Below are positions 52,748-63,865 of a stretch of DNA of 64,000 nucleotides, in pieces; the first letter of the stretch is position 1; every line of letters begins with the position of its first letter. A program made the translations under genes and the position numbers. The stretch comes from Bradysia coprophila. Taxonomy: Eukaryota; Arthropoda; Insecta; Diptera; Sciaridae. The notes below the pieces were generated by a model. The model did no database searches and was not told where the DNA came from. It worked only from the letters and a program-made list of their open reading frames with translations. The stretch lies in contig NW_023503376.1 in the NCBI RefSeq assembly GCF_014529535.1, forward strand, positions 5,095,716 to 5,159,715, written 5' to 3'.

Positions 52748-53920
52748 TAGGGTGGGTCGTATTTTCATCTTGTTTTTATTTTAAAAGGCCTGGCCCTAGG
52801 CTGTACTCAGAATTGACCAAGGAATCCGAAACAGCAAAAAAAAAATTAAAAATTCATTTTTGCCTTGCCTCTAGGCTGATTTTTGATTTTTGGGGTAGTA
52901 GCATGAAATTGCTCACAATGTTGACAGATATCTCGGGCAGTTGGGAACAGAAGACATTGCTGCTAACTGTAGTGAATAGCTGAGGAGTCCAGCTATGCAA
53001 TACCATAAGAATGTTGTTGTTCTTCGCCTTCACTCGGGCAGGGTAACTCTGTCAGTGTTCCCAACTAACACTTTTCGACCAAAAATTTCAACTGTATTTG
53101 CAAACAAAATCGACAAATCACGACATAATACATCGTGTGAGGTATGTCTGAACAGGTAATCTCATAGAGAATCCATTGCAGAGAAGTTTTATGATTACAA
53201 GTTGAAAAAACTTATAGGAGCTTTGTTTTTGAAGCCAAAAGTTGGCAATTTTTTGTTAGAATGAAAAAGTTAAATGAACAAAAATCGACGAATTTACGTT
53301 TATTTGCTCAGAAAATTGTTATTTAGGGTGAATAGGTATAAAACTATCAATTTCACCAGATTAGAACCTTTTAATTTGCATTTTTTGTTCATTTAACTTT
53401 TTCATTCTACCAAAAAATTGCCAACTTTTGGCTTCAAAAACAAAGCTCCTGTGAGTTTTTTCAACTTGTTATCAAAAAACTTCTCTGCAATGGATTCTCT
53501 ATTAGATTACCTGTTCAGACATACCTCACACGATGTATTATGTCGTGATTTGTCGATTTTGTTTGCAAATAAAGTTGAAATTTTTGGTTGAAAAGTCTTA
53601 GTTGGGAACACTGACAGAGTTACCCTGCCCGATTGAAGGCGAAGATAAACAACGTTCTTATGGTATTTCATAGCTGGACTCCTCAGCTATTCACTACAGT
53701 TAGCAGCAATGTCTTCTGTTCCCAACTGCCCGAGATATCTGTCAACATTGTGTGCAATTTCATGCTACTACCCCAAAAATCAAAAATCAGCCAAGAGGCA
53801 AGGGAAAAATGAATTAAAAAAAAAAAAATTTTGCTGTTTCGGATTCCTTGGTCAATTCTGAATACAGCCTGGGGCCAGGCCTTTTAAAATAAAAACAAAA
53901 TGAAAATACGACCCACCCTA
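52748..53920. mobile_element. hAT-like foldback element, about 538-bp arms
   Basis: Ends TAGGGTGGGTCG and CGACCCACCCTA are exact complements, with an 8-bp duplication ATGTATAA (52740-52747, 53921-53928). Arms of about 538 bp (to about 53285 and from about 53383) are nearly identical in inverted orientation, around a loop of roughly 97 bp. Total 1,173 bp, no transposase. It matches the 4335-5504 element in length and end type, but the internal sequence is different. Confidence 0.87.
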
Positions 53921-53925
53921 ATGTA

Positions 53926-54067
53926 TAAGTCTGTTCCAAGGCCATACGAAAAGTCAACGTAGTGTCAAATTTGATCCATAGAGACATCTAGATCCGATCT
54001 CTGTGGATGAAATCGTGTTCGTTCGGCCAGTGAAAATTCGTGTTTTAAGCTACTTGGAACAAACCTA
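53926..54067. mobile_element. Probable MITE, TARGTYTGTTCCAAG ends
   Basis: TAAGTCTGTTCCAAGG on the left is complementary, with mismatches, to CTACTTGGAACAAACCTA on the right. It overlaps the target duplication of the preceding foldback element. Confidence 0.5.
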
Positions 54068-54767
54068 TCATTTAAAACATAAACTCTTACTACGCTTATA
54101 GGTCAAGATTGTAGACTATCAGCAGTCTCTATAATTAACTTGATCGTGACTGATATTCGCTACTGCCGTCCCGCTATCACACTATTGAATATGCAACAAC
54201 GATTTCCATTTTATGCAACCTACTTAATGAACTTATCGATTTTATTTGGTTTAATCAAGTAGAAAAATCATGCGTAAAAAGCTTTTTACGACGCCTCAGC
54301 AAAGAAAATCCTTTTTCTTTACTAGGGAAGTAATAGGGCCATTCCCTCCCTAGGGAAAGCCCTTTTCCCACACTAGTAAAGTAAAAGAGCATACTGTGCA
54401 TGGGAAATAATTTGATAAGTCCTCGAATACCTGTACTCATCTGGATACGATATATCAAATTACTTCCCTGGTATAATAATCTACTATAAGCACATCAGAG
54501 CCAGATTAAGTCGTTTTTGCTCTGCGTATGATGCCAAAACTTTGGTAGCATCCATCTTACGTCACAGTTTTTGCATCATTTTGACTGCATTTGTAATAGT
54601 GCATTTTACGCTCGTAGTAATTTCTATTTTGAACATTATGGCTGAAGGAGAGGGCTACATTCCCACTCGTCAAAATAAACATTTAGAACCACGGTACTCA
54701 TAATAGGACTGATAAAGACGATCAATCGAATAAAAACCGACTTCATCAATCAACAAACATCACTTTC

Positions 54768-54773
54768 TATAAG
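54768..54773 (+). promoter_or_regulatory. Possible TATA box of the GH16 gene
   Basis: TATAAG lies 63 bp before the GH16 start codon, leaving room for a start site near 54795. Weak evidence. Confidence 0.35.
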
Positions 54774-54830
54774 TTCACTGTGGGGAGCTTATCATAACGC
54801 TGACGAAGCTATTTTGTTTTAGAAAAAATT

Positions 54831-55812
54831 ATGAAAACATCTGCAGTCATATCTTGTCTTTTGGTTTCCATTGCTTGTGTAAACGCTTGGCATGGAAGAA
54901 TTGTTTTCGAGGACAATTTCGATGGGAACACTTTAGACCTTAATAAATGGATGTATCAAGAAGCTTGCGGCGATAGTGAGTAGAGTGTTTAGTTGTAAAT
55001 TCATACCAACGGCGAACTTTAGTTCAAAGTGAACCTACTGTTCAAGCTGTTTGTTGAAGAGACACCACTCAGAGCTGCCTTTCCTTTTCAGTTTTCGGTG
55101 CAAATAACCTGCAATGCTACGTTCGTGATAATGTTGCTGTGCAGAATGGCAATTTGGTCATCACCGCTAAGCAACAGCGGATGGAAGACAAAGATTTCAC
55201 ATCCGGTCGAATACGGCAACTCGGTGCTGGATTCACTTATGGCGCTTTCGTTGTCCGCGCACGTTTAGCTCGTGGCGATCACTTATGGCCAGCCATTTGG
55301 CTTATGGGAGACGAGACGAATGCATGCCGTTACGAAGAAATTGATATTGCCGAATATCGTGGACAGGCCAGTGAATATAATCAATTAGAACAGGCGGCTC
55401 ACTGGGGCAGAGCATGGTATGCTCTTACGTCGAAAGGAGAAAAAGTCACTGGGCCGGCTGATTTGTCGCAAGGTGATTGTGATGTTTAGATTCGTTTAGA
55501 TTCAGTTAAAAATTCCAATTGTTGTCGGGATTAGGATTCCATGAATATGCAGTTCTGTGGATACCCGGCAAAATTGAATACTACATTGACAACATTTTGT
55601 ATTTCCAAACATCATTGACGGATCCTAGCTGGACGAGCAATCCGGAAAGGATACCTTGCACTGGAGCACCTATTCCTTTCAGCGAGCCATCTAGATTCAT
55701 TTTGAATGTTGCTGTGGGGGGAAATTTCTTTGACGGTTTTCCACCGATGAATCCAAACACATGGACGAAGCCGACAATGGAAGTGGATTGGGTTCGTATT
55801 TATCAAGACTAA
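54831..55812 (+). CDS. Secreted GH16 beta-1,3-glucanase, three exons
   Basis: Exons 54831-54975, 55092-55472 and 55535-55812 (804 nt, 267 residues) with GT-AG introns of 116 and 62 bp. A signal peptide (KTSAVISCLLVSIACVNA) is followed by IVFEDNFDGNTLDLNKW, the usual start of a GH16 laminarinase-type domain. The catalytic motif EIDIAE is complete: nucleophile Glu131, Asp133 and acid/base Glu136. SGRI, WPAIWLMG, FHEYAVLWIPGKIEYYIDN and a closing MEVDWVRIYQ complete the beta-jelly-roll. Insect GNBP immune sensors of the same fold usually lack the catalytic glutamates, so this looks like an active, secreted endo-beta-1,3-glucanase, acting on fungal or plant beta-1,3-glucan in the gut or haemolymph. 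No N-terminal CBM39 domain is present. Digestive or defence use is inference. Confidence 0.93.
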
Positions 55813-55841
55813 AACTGTTTAAAGAAATGTTATTTTTGACC

Positions 55842-55847
55842 AATAAA
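55842..55847 (+). terminator. Poly(A) signal AATAAA of the GH16 gene
   Basis: AATAAA 30 bp after the stop codon. Confidence 0.7.
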
Positions 55848-56881
55848 CGACCGTAGATTGTAGAATTGCAAAAGAAAGCGGATTCTTAATTAATTCATTA
55901 ATTAAAGCGTGTAGAGCCAATAGAATTGTCTGAAGTCTGGATGTTTACGTTTGAAACAAAATCTTTTACTTCGTTGATTTTATCATATACCAAGAGCTCG
56001 CTCTTTCAATTTATTTTCGCTATCGAAAACAGGCGACGTTTCCGTCTGGCTAGCAAGCGATTTTGTTTTGCTAATTTGTACATTCTGTTTTAGCTTTTGT
56101 ACAGTTGTTATCGTCAATACCAGATGTTATATAACAAAAACACCGACTTGTGGTATCTCAATATTTCTTATAATTGTACTAGACACCTACACAGCTAACA
56201 CATTCATTATTCAAGTTCGATAACGTTATCTTCTCAATTTACAAAAAAAGACCGTCGCTGTCCAGGGCTTTGCAAACTCAAAAACGTTTTGATTTTCGGA
56301 GAAGATTTTTCGTCGAATCTCCTCATCCCTTTACATTTTGTGCTTTATACTTTACGAATGATCCCTTTCCGTTTTCGGAACGTCTCCTGAACGATCATTT
56401 CAAAGATTTCCTAAGATTTACAACCAAATAGTTCTACATATGCTATACAACATGGTGGATGGTGACGTCAGCTTTGACATGACCCTGATGGTCAGGTCAT
56501 CATCAGTGTTATAACCTAACACTAACAGAACTCTTTGACCAATTGTCACATTTTCGTTATTTAATAGCTTTTATGAGTGCAGCTGCACCAACCGGTGCTT
56601 GTTCTCCAGCAGCAGTTCTTTACCATATTAACCTCTTTACTCTAAAAGTAAACGAATCGAAACGATTAGTTCTGGTTTTATAAAATTTAAACCCCTATCA
56701 TTCGCTTAAATGGTCCAACCCTCATTCCCGTGTTCCCTAAAGAATTCGCTATAACTCTTATAAGACGACTTCAAAATACACTTTGTCTTATGGCATAACG
56801 TATTGAAATGTCTTATCAGCAACAGTTGTTGGTAGTATAGATATCGAATGCAGCTATCGAATCAACAAAAATGCGATTCAT
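55848..56881. other. Intergenic between GH16 and PTGR1-like genes
   Basis: A reverse-oriented AAATCTTTTACTTCGTTGATT fragment of the dispersed family lies at about 55958. No other supported feature. Confidence 0.5.
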
Positions 56882-56890
56882 TCAGTCAGT
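56882..56890 (+). promoter_or_regulatory. Candidate initiator of the PTGR1-like gene
   Basis: TCAGTCAGT, 78 bp before the ATG, matches the arthropod initiator consensus TCAGT. No TATA box at the right distance. Confidence 0.35.
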
Positions 56891-56959
56891 CATTCCGTTT
56901 GCCGGTTACTCAACGTCATTGCAGTGTACTCCTGATACTAATCACCGGTTTTTCTAACA

Positions 56960-58159
<1,200 letters not shown>

Positions 58160-58338
58160 ACAGCATACTGGTTGAGAGAAGGTGACAGCATGCAATTTTT
58201 GTACCATCAAAGAAACGTGAATGTTGTCATGTTTCCTGATTTCCAACTATTCATAAACTACCAGAAGTCTTGGTTAAATCTAAAAATTTATTTTGAATGT
58301 TGAATGATGTCCTAAAGTAGTTTTTCTAACAATTCGCA

Positions 58339-58344
58339 AATAAA
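58339..58344 (+). terminator. Poly(A) signal AATAAA of the PTGR1-like gene
   Basis: AATAAA 180 bp after the stop codon on the same strand. Confidence 0.5.
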
Positions 58345-58957
58345 CGATTTCGGGGCACAAATTTTTGTGAATATTCGTCATTTTTTTACTCCCTGACCTT
58401 ATTACTTCTATCAGGGAACTTTCCCGATTTTCGATAAAAATCCGTAAGACATTTGCTATTTAATGATGGTAAATCCTCACCTTGGAGTTCATAATACCCG
58501 AAGGTGCGAAACCTGAGATTAGGGTAGAGTGGATCCTTAAGGATATGTTCAGAGGTAATTCTTCTGCGAACCGACCTGCATTTTCCGGTGGACTTTTTTT
58601 ATAAGTGCCAAGGTACTATTGGTCCCTAGAAGCCAAACATATTTTTTTGAAAATTCGTCGATGCTTGTGTGGCTAGCGAGAGGTGATCGAAAACCGAAAA
58701 CATGCACTTTTCGTATGGAAATTTCACTGGCTACACAAAACGTACAAGGTCTAGTGAGGTGTCATTAGAAAGGTAATTTATATTTGATGTGCATCGACTA
58801 TTAGCCATTAAGTCTGGAAGAAAGTAAGAAAGTTACTTGGCCATGTTGAATCACAGCATGTTTGGTATCGTTGGAAAGGTGAGACTCAGCATTGGTTACT
58901 GACGATCGGAAAGTGGACCAAGTTCTCAAAATAAAGATAAATTTGTTGAACCTGTTG
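58345..58957. other. Intergenic, no gene seen
   Basis: No supported gene or bordered repeat between the PTGR1-like gene and the MITE at 58958. Confidence 0.5.
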
Positions 58958-59148
58958 CAGACGGCTGTCATCTGTTATCCACAACGACAGCAAGAATAAA
59001 CAACAAGCTCTGACTAATGCGGTCTTATATAGCAAAAAGCATGTTCAAAACAAATGAAGTAAAAGATTTATGAAATCAATCTATGAAAATTTTTGATCAA
59101 ACGAAGTAATAGTTTGAATAGTAAAACCGTTAATATGCTTGCCGTATG
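58958..59148 (+). mobile_element. Dispersed CAGACGGC-family MITE, best copy, 191 bp
   Basis: Starts CAGACGGCTGTCATCTG and ends GCCGTATG (GCCGTCTG in the copy at 10888), so the short inverted end is CAGACGGC. Internal landmarks are AAGCTCTGACTAATG, GGTCTTATATAGC, AACAAATGAAGTAAAAGATT and GAAGTAATAG. Related copies or fragments are at 3111, 7612, 10888, 47104, 50808, 52018 and 55958. Confidence 0.7.
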
Positions 59149-59471
59149 TCACAGATTAAGTAAAAGTGATCATAGTCAACAGCTGCCAATTAGAGTACTA
59201 TTCTGTATCAAATGGTTTTTTTACCGTGTTTCACACTTATATGACACATTGTCAACTTTCAGTCACACTCATGCTTGAAATTTTGATTGTGTGTGGATCA
59301 GCCCAAAACCAGCTGAAGAGAATTCATGCTGAAATTTCACCACGCCGATTGGTGCTTATAACCCGAGAATGCGATCGTCACCTATGCTTCTGAAGTGCTA
59401 CTTTTGTTTGTGCTTTAACACATTCTTATTTCGAAGCGGGTGACACCAAATTTTATTAACGCAGTTACTAC

Positions 59472-60640
59472 AGATAGTGTGAGAAATCCAAGGTTCTGAA
59501 AGAACAGATTAGGATTAGGATTAGGATAAAGTGGGTGAGACTGGAGAGTCTCTGCACCTAGGCCTCTAATGGGCCTGTTGTGCAACCCACAGGATTTGTT
59601 AATATCTCTTAGTACTGTTCATGTAGCCAAGGACGTATTTTGGGTGTATGCAGTGTATGCTACGTATGGAGCTATATTGAATGGTAAAATTGCCCAGAAC
59701 TTTTTTGCGATTCATTATGAAGGCTGGACACACGCAGAGGAAGTGTTCTGCAGTTTCATTGTCTCCGCACCTATCGCAATCTGGTGAGTCTTTGAAGCCT
59801 AGCAGTTTAAGGTGATAGTTTAGTGAACAGTGACCTGTTAGGACATCCGTTAATCTTTTTAGACTTTTCCTGTTGAGGGAGAGGAAGTAGTTTGCGAATC
59901 TTGGGCAGATGGTTATACAGTTTCTTGCTTGCCTCGCTACTTGTGTATTGTCCCAACCGTTCTTGAAGGCTTTTACTTTCCAGTGGTTTATGTGAGAGTA
60001 AAGCGTTGAGAGAGGAACTGGAATGCCCGGTTCGGGTCCAAACAACGGAGTACTCGACGCCGATCTCGCAAGCTCATCCGCCATTTCATTACCTATGAAG
60101 CCCTTGTGGCCCGGGATCCAAGTAAGACAGACCTGTCAGTTATTGGCCAGTGAGTTAAGTGCATCTCTGCATTCTAAAGCTAAAGAGGATGAGAATCTGT
60201 AATTGGCCAGAGACTTGATTGCCGCTTGGCTATCAATGAAAATATTTATTGGCCTACTGAAATGGTTATTAGTCATTATCTCTGAGCAACTACCGACAAT
60301 GCCTACAATTTCGGCCTGGAATACACTTGAATGTTTGCCTAGTGGAATAGCTACATCACACGGGATTTGTTGACAGTGATAGCCAGAACCAGATAGTTGC
60401 GAGCGAGAGCCATCCGTGTACCATAAGAGATCATTAGTCGAAGTATTCAGGGGAGAGGTTGTCCATTCTTCGCGACTCGGTATATTTATCCTGAATAACT
60501 TGTCAAATCTGTAGGTGATTAAGACAACTCTGAATTGCGTCAACGGCTGCGAGGTCTATATAAAAAATGCAACTTAACAAAAACAAAATTCTGAATTTTC
60601 GAGAAAACTATTTTCTTCAAGTTGATTTCTCACACTATCT
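59472..60640. other. Region bounded by 17-bp inverted repeats, holding a LINE fragment
   Basis: AGATAGTGTGAGAAATC (59472-59488) and its exact complement (60624-60640) frame the LINE fragment. Without a target duplication it is unclear whether this is a TIR element that captured the LINE piece or a chance of insertion history. Confidence 0.5.
59599..60545 (-). pseudogene. 5'-truncated non-LTR retrotransposon (RNase H and C-terminal domain)
   Basis: Minus-strand frame with an RNase HI domain: WYTDGS (first Asp), FQAEIVGI (Glu), DSQAAIKSL (Asp) and, after the break, WIPGHKGFIGNEMADELA (last Asp). It then continues to a C-terminal CDRCGD...EHFLCVCP zinc-finger-like segment, as in I- and Jockey-type LINEs that carry RNase H. 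A single in-frame TGA (60138-60136) interrupts it; the frame is otherwise unbroken over about 310 codons. The reverse transcriptase and endonuclease are missing through 5' truncation. Downstream, a 3' tail with TATCCTAATCCTAATCC (59508-59528) looks like a LINE terminal simple repeat. Confidence 0.85.
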
Positions 60641-60645
60641 CTTTA

Positions 60646-60826
60646 TCAGTCAAAAACCCCTTAATGGGTAAATGTGACGCAAGTCCTTTATTTTACTTAC
60701 AAAATAACTGACATCGCTGAGGGTGACGCATTGTGCGTCGTAGGCAAAAGTTTTATCAACAAAAAATTGACCCAAAAAATTTGTGAAAGAAAATTTTACA
60801 ACAAGAAATTTGCGTCATAAGTGGCA
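60646..60826 (+). repeat. Solo arm of the TCAGTCAAAAA element family
   Basis: TA then TCAGTCAAAAACCCCTTAA and a further 160 bp match the left arm of 30204-30636; no second arm follows. It starts 6 bp after the 17-bp inverted repeat at 60640. Confidence 0.75.
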
Positions 60827-61083
60827 GTTGTTGAGGAACCTATTGTTAAAAATGCATCCGATTTCGGGCATTTCGGGACATTCAAGAGAATCCCACTGAA
60901 GGCTGATGGTATCAGAATATTTTTTGCATTTCTTTCTTTCGGTGGCGTGAGTTACACATACACCAACCACGCATACATGCATCAAATTTTGAAGGTTTTT
61001 TGACGCCTGAAATACGAGAGTTAATGCTAGGAACTAGTGCTATGATATAACTAAAAACATCTGTTTTAAACTTAGATTTCCAC

Positions 61084-61089
61084 TTTATT
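61084..61089 (-). terminator. Poly(A) signal AATAAA of the small secreted-protein gene
   Basis: TTTATT on the plus strand, i.e. AATAAA on the minus strand, 150 bp after the stop codon at 61239. Confidence 0.55.
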
Positions 61090-61238
61090 TTAAAAGAAAA
61101 TTATTAAAACAATCGAGAGTAAATACAGGATATCAATATAGGAGTGTCTTCGTGCATAATAAAATATATTCGTAGAAAATAATAAAAAAAATCAAATTTA
61201 TGAACAGTACCGGATGCAGAAACAAATCATTTTCCATG

Positions 61239-61687
61239 TTAGTCATCGTCATTACCTTCTCTGTCATTGACGCATGGCCAGATATATATGTTTCTTGGAT
61301 TTATCTGGTAGCACATAGGAATTCCTGGGAAATCAGTTGGCTTAACGCATTTTACGCTTTCGTCCGCTATTTTTGTTGGACACAACTTAATGCATTCTTT
61401 ATTTCCGCCAATGCCAAGAGTCTTCGGTACAGAAACTATCGGTCCCGACGTTAATCCAGGCGTTTTTCCATTTGCTGCACTTATTGCTGCCCCAGCTGCG
61501 TCTCCACCACCAAGGGCTCCTCCAATCAGATTATCGGTTAAACCTATTTCTCCTAGGCCATAAGTGGACTGTGCATTGAAGAAATGAAAGGATTTTTGTT
61601 ATAGGCATCGAGGTTTATCTTTATAATTGAAAATTTTCAACTTACTGCGACAAGTCCAGCAAAGAATAAAACGATGAAATTTTTCAT
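61239..61687 (-). CDS. Small secreted Gly/Cys-rich protein, two exons
   Basis: Exon 1 (61687-61646) encodes the signal peptide core MKNFIVLFFAGLVA and ends at a GTAAGT donor. Exon 2 (61568-61239) follows a CAATGCACAG acceptor in phase 0 and encodes 109 residues, giving a 123-residue precursor. The mature part starts STYGLGEIGLTDNLIGGALG, a Gly/Ala-rich stretch, then a Cys-bearing part: KECIKLCPTK, SVKCVKP, PMCYQ and WPCVNDREGNDDD, five cysteines and an acidic tail. I do not recognise the family. Layout (signal, Gly-rich pro-like part, Cys-rich end) fits an immune, salivary or venom-like secreted peptide, but none of these is shown. A TATA box upstream and a poly(A) signal downstream support a real gene. 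Confidence 0.8.
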
Positions 61688-61766
61688 GGTATGTGTTCGA
61701 GATAGTTGTTCGTGTCAATCCACTACGATTCGAATGTGAATGGATTGTTGTTGGCGATCACGCTCG

Positions 61767-61774
61767 TTTTTATA
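61767..61774 (-). promoter_or_regulatory. TATA box of the small secreted-protein gene
   Basis: TATAAAAA on the minus strand, 80 bp before the ATG at 61687, leaving about 50 bp for a 5' UTR. Confidence 0.6.
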
Positions 61775-63717
61775 GTAAAAATTTCATCGAACAACAATTG
61801 AATAAACAAAAGAAAATTGTTCTGAATGAAAAAGGAGATCAGTTACGTGCGTGTCGTAATATTTATTTGATCAAAATCGAGATTTAGGTTACATGCTCCG
61901 TTTGCGAACAGTTGTGTTTCGAGGTAATCCCATTATGGTATGCGCGTATACTGGCTATGTAGTTTGCTTAGATATAACACTGTTAGCAAAATAGTGCGCA
62001 TATGTATGGCCTGGCCATAGCACTGTTACTGTAGCAGAGCTGTGGTATGGCCTAATAGTTCGCATTTTTTGCTTGATGGTAAATAAAGGTACAAATAGCC
62101 ATAATATGAGCCTTTCATTACCTCAGGTTTAGCCGCTAAAGGAGCCTGCTTTACGCATGCATATCAAATTTAGGACAGAGAGCAAAGACAGTTTCATGAA
62201 CTGAAATGAACTTTTGGTATTTGTTAATGACACCAATAAAGTAGGTCACAATAGGGGCTTTACTTGACAGTCCATATATCATTTTAGGGATTCATCACAG
62301 CTCTGCTCCTAGCATGTACATAAGTAATATTTGAAGGCTTATACAATCAAAATAGAGCTTGCATTTCTTTCGTAACGACAGGACTACAGCCCTGCTTCTA
62401 GCATGAAGGCTTTTGACGTTGGGAAAATTAGTGCTCATCCTGGGAGCAGAGCTATGTATTACTACATGTTTGTGAGATAAGGACAGGGGATAGGAAATGT
62501 GTAGATTGGAAAAACGTTGATTTTAGCATATGAACGATATCCGATCGTCCGATATTCGGCAAAGTCAATTTTTTGTAATATATCGATACATGAGACGGAC
62601 AATCGAGAAGGCCTCTCATGTATCGATATCCCATTTTATCGTATGAGCGAAAACGAAACAACAACAGTTGCACCTGTCAATAATTACCAATTTATTCTTC
62701 TAGATAAATAAACATGACGTCACAACATGGCACGAGTATGATGAACTTGACTACTATTCGCATCACGTTTGTATCTATATCTTGTATCTCTTTCACACTT
62801 GTGACATACTTTATGAACGGTTCCAAACGTAGTAGATTATGCACGTCTGTCCAAAATGATTATCGTTTTTGGCAGATAAAAAAAAAAGTTTTACATTGGA
62901 CCTGTGTTCACAAACTGACCTACTCATAGGAGAATGGAGTTTATAAACTAAGGGTAAAATCTATTACAATTTAGTATTTTTCTTCATCAAAAGTCTGCTG
63001 TCACTGAATTATTTTTTCATGAACAAACTTCACTGCAGTGACATTTCATGGGAATGAATCGATGTGAAGTTGTTACACACAAAAATAGTACAGTGAGAAT
63101 GAAGTACTACAAAAAAATGTGGCGCCTCTACAGGCCAACCGACTAGGCGAATTGAAACTGATCGAATCGTCATATAATCATAAAATCTACTAATTCATTC
63201 GCTTTGACGCATCAAAGTCGACAGAAGATCACCAGCAGTGTTTGATGCATCAATGTAGTCAACTAACTCCTGTTTCTTTGTAAACAATTCCGGCATCTTT
63301 CATCACCCCTAATATAAATCTGAAAAAATCCTAATCGAGGTTCTGACTCAATGAAACTTCCTAGGTTAAACGAACCATACATGTTGCAATTGAGGGACAG
63401 CGGATGCGATCATCAATTACATTTTTGCTGACGCACGCACTGGATTTCAAATAGATATTTGTTGATTGATTTCGTTGTTAACTGATAATATTGTCCAAAA
63501 CGAAATGCGTGTACGACTGACCTCAATCTCCCCATTATATCATTATTACGCCACGTAATTCAGTTAATTAGGATTTCTACGAATAAAGAAAACCTAGCGA
63601 AACTTCCATTGGAATAATTTAATAAAAAACAAATGATCAAAACATGTGCGACCTTATTTTTATTATTTTTATTGCACGGTAACCGACAAATTGCAACTAA
63701 CCACTGTATGTCTGGAG
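61775..63717. other. Region between two head-to-head secreted-protein genes
   Basis: About 2 kb. It contains the hairpin at 62581-62628 and short repeated phrases with CAGAGCT and CTAGCATG (62030-62450). Open frames at 61693-61887, 62452-62673 and 62714-62929 have no recognisable domain. Confidence 0.45.
62581..62628. repeat. Hairpin, 15-bp perfect stem
   Basis: TATCGATACATGAGA (62581-62595) is exactly complementary to TCTCATGTATCGATA (62614-62628) across 18 bases. Confidence 0.7.
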
Positions 63718-63746
63718 TATATAAGAGCCTGCGATAATTCATCAGT
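63718..63746 (+). promoter_or_regulatory. TATA box plus TCAGT initiator
   Basis: TATATAAG at 63718-63725 and TCAGT at 63742-63746, with the initiator A 26 bp from the first T of the TATA box: ideal insect core-promoter geometry. The start codon of the next gene follows 77 bp later. Confidence 0.8.
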
Positions 63747-63820
63747 GAGCAATTGTGGATCAGTCGTTGGAGCTCACATTTCGTTGAATATCCTTTGAAT
63801 TATCACCGAACGCACGCATC

Positions 63821-63865
63821 ATGAAATTCGTTTTTTTCCTACTGATTGCCTTTTTCGGTATTCAG
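63821..63865 (+). CDS. Secreted protein, first exon only (3'-partial)
   Basis: ATG at 63821 opens MKFVFFLLIAFFGIQ, a signal peptide, and the exon ends at a GTAAGT donor (63866). Fifteen codons in phase 0 are visible; the rest lies beyond the window. The promoter just upstream supports it. Same gene plan (short signal-peptide exon, then intron) as the secreted protein at 61239-61687 on the other strand, so the two may belong to one group of secreted peptides; this is inference. Confidence 0.75.

Noticed and set aside
54490-54512. CAGAGCCAGATTAAGTCG, like the end of the hAT MITE at 12888
   Set aside because: No matching inverted end or target duplication nearby; only a possible relic.
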